Source of the DNA: CAVYUC01 sp963771595
GTDB lineage: Bacteria; Bacteroidota; Bacteroidia; Bacteroidales; Prolixibacteraceae
NCBI GenBank assembly: GCA_963771595.1
Contig: CAVYUC010000015.1
Coordinates: 1-64,000 of the forward strand
Length of the DNA stretch: 64,000 nucleotides
Reading direction: 5' to 3'
In this document: positions 62,130 through 64,000 of the stretch, piece after piece
Position numbering within the stretch: the first letter of the stretch is position 1
How the letters are laid out: every line of letters starts with the position of its first letter
The notes under the pieces: generated by a model
What the model was told of the DNA's origin: nothing
Database searches by the model: none
The model's input: the letters and a program-made list of their open reading frames with translations, nothing else
Position numbers and translations under genes: made by a program

Positions 62130-62162
62130 CTGTCGGAGACAGGGATTATTTGTGAATAATCC
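62130..62162. other. Two adjacent perfect hairpins in the 5' region of the lipoprotein gene
   Basis: CTGTC-GGA-GACAG (62130-62142) is directly followed by GGATTATT-TGTG-AATAATCC (62143-62162), ending 28 bp before the lipoprotein ATG. They could be a leader structure of that mRNA or a REP-type repeat; both are inference. Confidence 0.35.
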
Positions 62163-62190
62163 GGATTAAATTTCCGGTAAAGATAAAAAG

Positions 62191-63105
62191 ATGCAAAAAA
62201 TAGTGCTATTAATATCTGTTTTCCTCGTGTTAAATTCCTGTAATTTTCGAAAAAAAAATAAAAATCACGTTGCCGTTGAGATAAAAAAAGCGTCGGTTTT
62301 AGAGGTTCAGCCCCGGGCTTATATTCCCGAACTGCCGCGGAGTTTATCCGAAACTTCCGGTTTAATATATTTTGACGACCTGGTTTGGACTTTCAACGAC
62401 AGCGGCGGGAAGAGCCGGATTTACGGATTTAACCGGGATGGAAAAATTGAACGGGAAATAAAAATTAAAAATGCTAGTAATGATGATTGGGAAGATATAG
62501 CCCAGGATGAAAACTTCATTTACATTGGCGATTTCGGCAACAACAACGGCAACCGTAAAAATCTTGTAATTTACAGGATCAATAAAAAGGAGATTACACG
62601 CAAAAAGGAACAAACTGTGCATGCTGCTGAAATTAAATTTTCTTACTCTGACCAGGAAAATTTTAATTTTTGGCCACATAAAACAGCTTTTGATTGTGAA
62701 GCGCTGGTAGAAGTGAAAAATCAACTTTATGTTTTTACAAAAAACTGGATAAACGAAACCACAACTGTTTATGCAATACCCGAAATTGAGGGTAATTACG
62801 AGGTTCCGGCAATTGACTCGCTCAATATGAAATGCCTTGTAACCGGTGCCGATATCAGCCCCGACAAAACCAAACTTGCCATTTTGGGTTACCACGATTA
62901 CAAACCGGTGCTGCGACTATTTTGGGATATGGAAGCAGGTAATTTTTTTTCCGGAAAATCATTGTTTATGGACATGGACACAATAAACGGCGCTCAAACA
63001 GAAGGCATTTGTTTCCTGGGGAATGATACTGTTTTAATCTCCTGCGAAAACACTAAACATTTTGACCAGCAGGTTTTTTACATCGATTTAAAAACCATAA
63101 AATAA
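62191..63105 (+). CDS. Lipoprotein of unknown function, probably a beta-propeller
   Basis: The 304-residue product has a lipoprotein signal (KIVLLISVFLVLNSCNFRKK). The body is strand-rich with LSETSGLIYFDDLVWTFNDS, DDWEDIAQDENFIYIGDFGN, DCEALVEVKNQLYVFTKNW and AQTEGICFLGNDTVLISCEN, resembling propeller-like esterase/SdiA-regulated-type proteins. No catalytic residues can be named. It is followed after one base by the acetyltransferase gene, so both probably share a transcript. Confidence 0.7.
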   Translation: MQKIVLLISVFLVLNSCNFRKKNKNHVAVEIKKASVLEVQPRAYIPELPRSLSETSGLIYFDDLVWTFNDSGGKSRIYGFNRDGKIEREIKIKNASNDDWEDIAQDENFIYIGDFGNNNGNRKNLVIYRINKKEITRKKEQTVHAAEIKFSYSDQENFNFWPHKTAFDCEALVEVKNQLYVFTKNWINETTTVYAIPEIEGNYEVPAIDSLNMKCLVTGADISPDKTKLAILGYHDYKPVLRLFWDMEAGNFFSGKSLFMDMDTINGAQTEGICFLGNDTVLISCENTKHFDQQVFYIDLKTIK

Positions 63106-63106
63106 G

Positions 63107-63652
63107 ATGGAACAATTACAAGTTACAAATTCTATACGCCTCGAATCAGTAAAACTTTCGATGGCACCTGTAATTTTTGAAACCATTGATACCAACCGGA
63201 AATTTCTGCGAAAATGGCTACCATTTGTCGATTTCACCACACATCCCGATGATACCGAAAGCTTTATTAAAGGTGCGTTACGAAACATTTCCTTTAAAAA
63301 AGATGAAATATTCAGCATCTGGTACAAAGAAGAATTTGCCGGATTAATTGGTTTTAAAGATACCGACTGGGTAAACGGGAAAACCGAACTGGGTTACTGG
63401 ATTTCGGAAAAAATGCAGGGCAAAGGAATTGTAACTTCAAGCGTTCAGGCATTGTTAAAATATTCATTTGTGAAGCTAAAATTAAACAGGGTACAAATAA
63501 AAGTAGCTGTTGGAAATGAAAAAAGCGCCGCCATTCCGAAACGTCTTGGTTTTTATACTGAAGGAATTGAACGGCAGGGAGAGCTTCATCATACCGATTA
63601 CTTCGATCTTGAAGTTTACAGCCTGCTTAAAAAGGAGTGGCAGGGCAGGTGA
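63107..63652 (+). CDS. GNAT-family N-acetyltransferase (RimJ/RimL-like)
   Basis: A 181-residue product with the GNAT fold: RKFLRKWLPFVDFTTHPDD at the N-terminus, FAGLIGFKDTDWVNGKTELG, the acetyl-CoA loop in EKMQGKGIVTSSVQALLKYS and the ending NEKSAAIPKRLGFYTEGIER. It is most like the RimL group, which acetylates protein N-termini or small amines; substrate unknown. The gene begins 1 bp after the preceding lipoprotein gene. Confidence 0.9.
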   Translation: MEQLQVTNSIRLESVKLSMAPVIFETIDTNRKFLRKWLPFVDFTTHPDDTESFIKGALRNISFKKDEIFSIWYKEEFAGLIGFKDTDWVNGKTELGYWISEKMQGKGIVTSSVQALLKYSFVKLKLNRVQIKVAVGNEKSAAIPKRLGFYTEGIERQGELHHTDYFDLEVYSLLKKEWQGR

Positions 63653-63805
63653 AAACTGTTATTTTCCGTTCTAAATCACTCATAATCAATAAAGAATAAA
63701 ATTCATTAAACATCCATGTATTTTCATATTTATTTAATATATTTGACCCATAAATTCGTTTGTTCGATTTTTAACAAACTTATTTAAGCCAGCAACAGAA
63801 TACAA

Positions 63806-64000
63806 ATGAAAACGATGAAGGAAAAAACTATCAGAAGGAATTTGTACCGTGTGCTTCGAAAAACAGGAGTTCAGAAACAAGATATTCAAATTGAAGCATC
63901 GTACAGCGAAGATCTTAATTTTGACACCATCGATTGGAAAATCTTCATGTTTTACCTGGAAGGAATGTTCAACATTTCGATTCGGGATGAAGAATTTTCA
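63806..64000 (+). CDS. Acyl carrier protein-like protein, partial (window edge)
   Basis: The first 65 codons give a helical protein with the carrier-protein pattern SEDLNFDTIDWKIFMFYLEG and MFNISIRDEEFS, matching the usual D-L-x-x-D-S-L and E-F-x-I-x-I-x-D-E-E positions of ACP. In place of the D-S-L serine that carries the phosphopantetheine arm stands D-T-I, so the protein may not be a working carrier. The basic N-terminus (KTIRRNLYRVLRKTG) is also unlike ordinary ACP. The 3' end lies outside the window. Confidence 0.55.
   Translation, partial: MKTMKEKTIRRNLYRVLRKTGVQKQDIQIEASYSEDLNFDTIDWKIFMFYLEGMFNISIRDEEFS

Overview
The window looks like chromosome of a Bacteroidota bacterium, most likely a Marinilabiliales/Prolixibacteraceae-type marine or sediment organism; the order-level placement is inference. 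Signs visible in the sequence are a protein with a type IX secretion C-terminal signal, many lipoproteins with the short Bacteroidota signal peptide, TAnnTTTG-type promoter boxes, almost no Shine-Dalgarno sequences, an AT-rich base composition, a Bacteroidota-type tyrosine integrase and REP-like repeats with a GGGCTTTAGCCC core.

Layout. (1) 1-3.1 kb: two decayed genes, an NHL beta-propeller and a DUF5916-type outer-membrane protein. (2) 3.2-11.1 kb: a co-directional glyoxylate/hydroxypyruvate cluster: malate synthase, class V glyoxylate aminotransferase, LctP-type glycolate/lactate permease, glycerate 2-kinase, a TIM-barrel isomerase and a broken hydroxypyruvate reductase. No isocitrate lyase is present, so the glyoxylate probably comes from imported or internally made C2 acids. 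(3) 11.2-33.8 kb: after a deoxyribonucleotidase with a frameshifted tail lies an integrated mobile element. Its left arm (minus strand) holds small mobile-element proteins, a Rep-like protein and an excisionase-like HTH protein. Its right end carries a tyrosine integrase (minus strand). Between them, on the plus strand at 17.3-32.2 kb, is a defence cargo: SNF2-type helicase with a C-terminal DUF3883, an AbiEi/AbiEii-like toxin-antitoxin pair with its own promoter and palindrome, a DUF1156 adenine methyltransferase cut in two by an IS4-family element, a DUF499 ATPase with an N-terminal HEPN-like motif, and a Cdc48-like AAA+ ATPase. Several of these genes are broken, so the system is probably inactive here. 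(4) 33.7-34.4 kb: a scar in which a GIY-YIG fragment is joined to a 5'-truncated HAD phosphatase gene.

(5) 34.5-42.6 kb: carbohydrate genes (GH2 lipoprotein, membrane AraC regulator, secreted repeat protein with T9SS signal, Tat-exported isomerase) and a ZIP metal transporter. (6) 42.8-52.5 kb: a sugar oxidoreductase cluster (Gfo/Idh/MocA enzyme, TIM-barrel isomerase, Tat-exported Gfo/Idh/MocA enzyme, small barrel protein, YghZ-like aldo/keto reductase) that contains a direct tandem duplication of exactly 4,300 bp. Its internal junction creates an in-frame chimera of the aldo/keto reductase and the oxidoreductase. (7) 52.6-64 kb: housekeeping genes: a 58-residue membrane protein, pheS, an exonuclease/phosphatase-fold protein, an MBL hydrolase, the methylthioadenosine salvage pair mtnA-mtnP (mtnA frameshifted), a HAD phosphatase, an operon of three exported cyclophilins (one fused to a pseudo-protease domain and frameshifted), a lipoprotein, a GNAT acetyltransferase and the start of an acyl-carrier-like protein.

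The two most interesting items are the defence cargo, which combines a DUF1156/DUF499/helicase system with an embedded AbiE-like pair, and the 4,300-bp tandem duplication with its fusion gene. Single-base frameshifts also occur in ordinary genes (mtnA, a cyclophilin gene, the deoxyribonucleotidase), so some of the apparent decay could be sequencing or assembly error.
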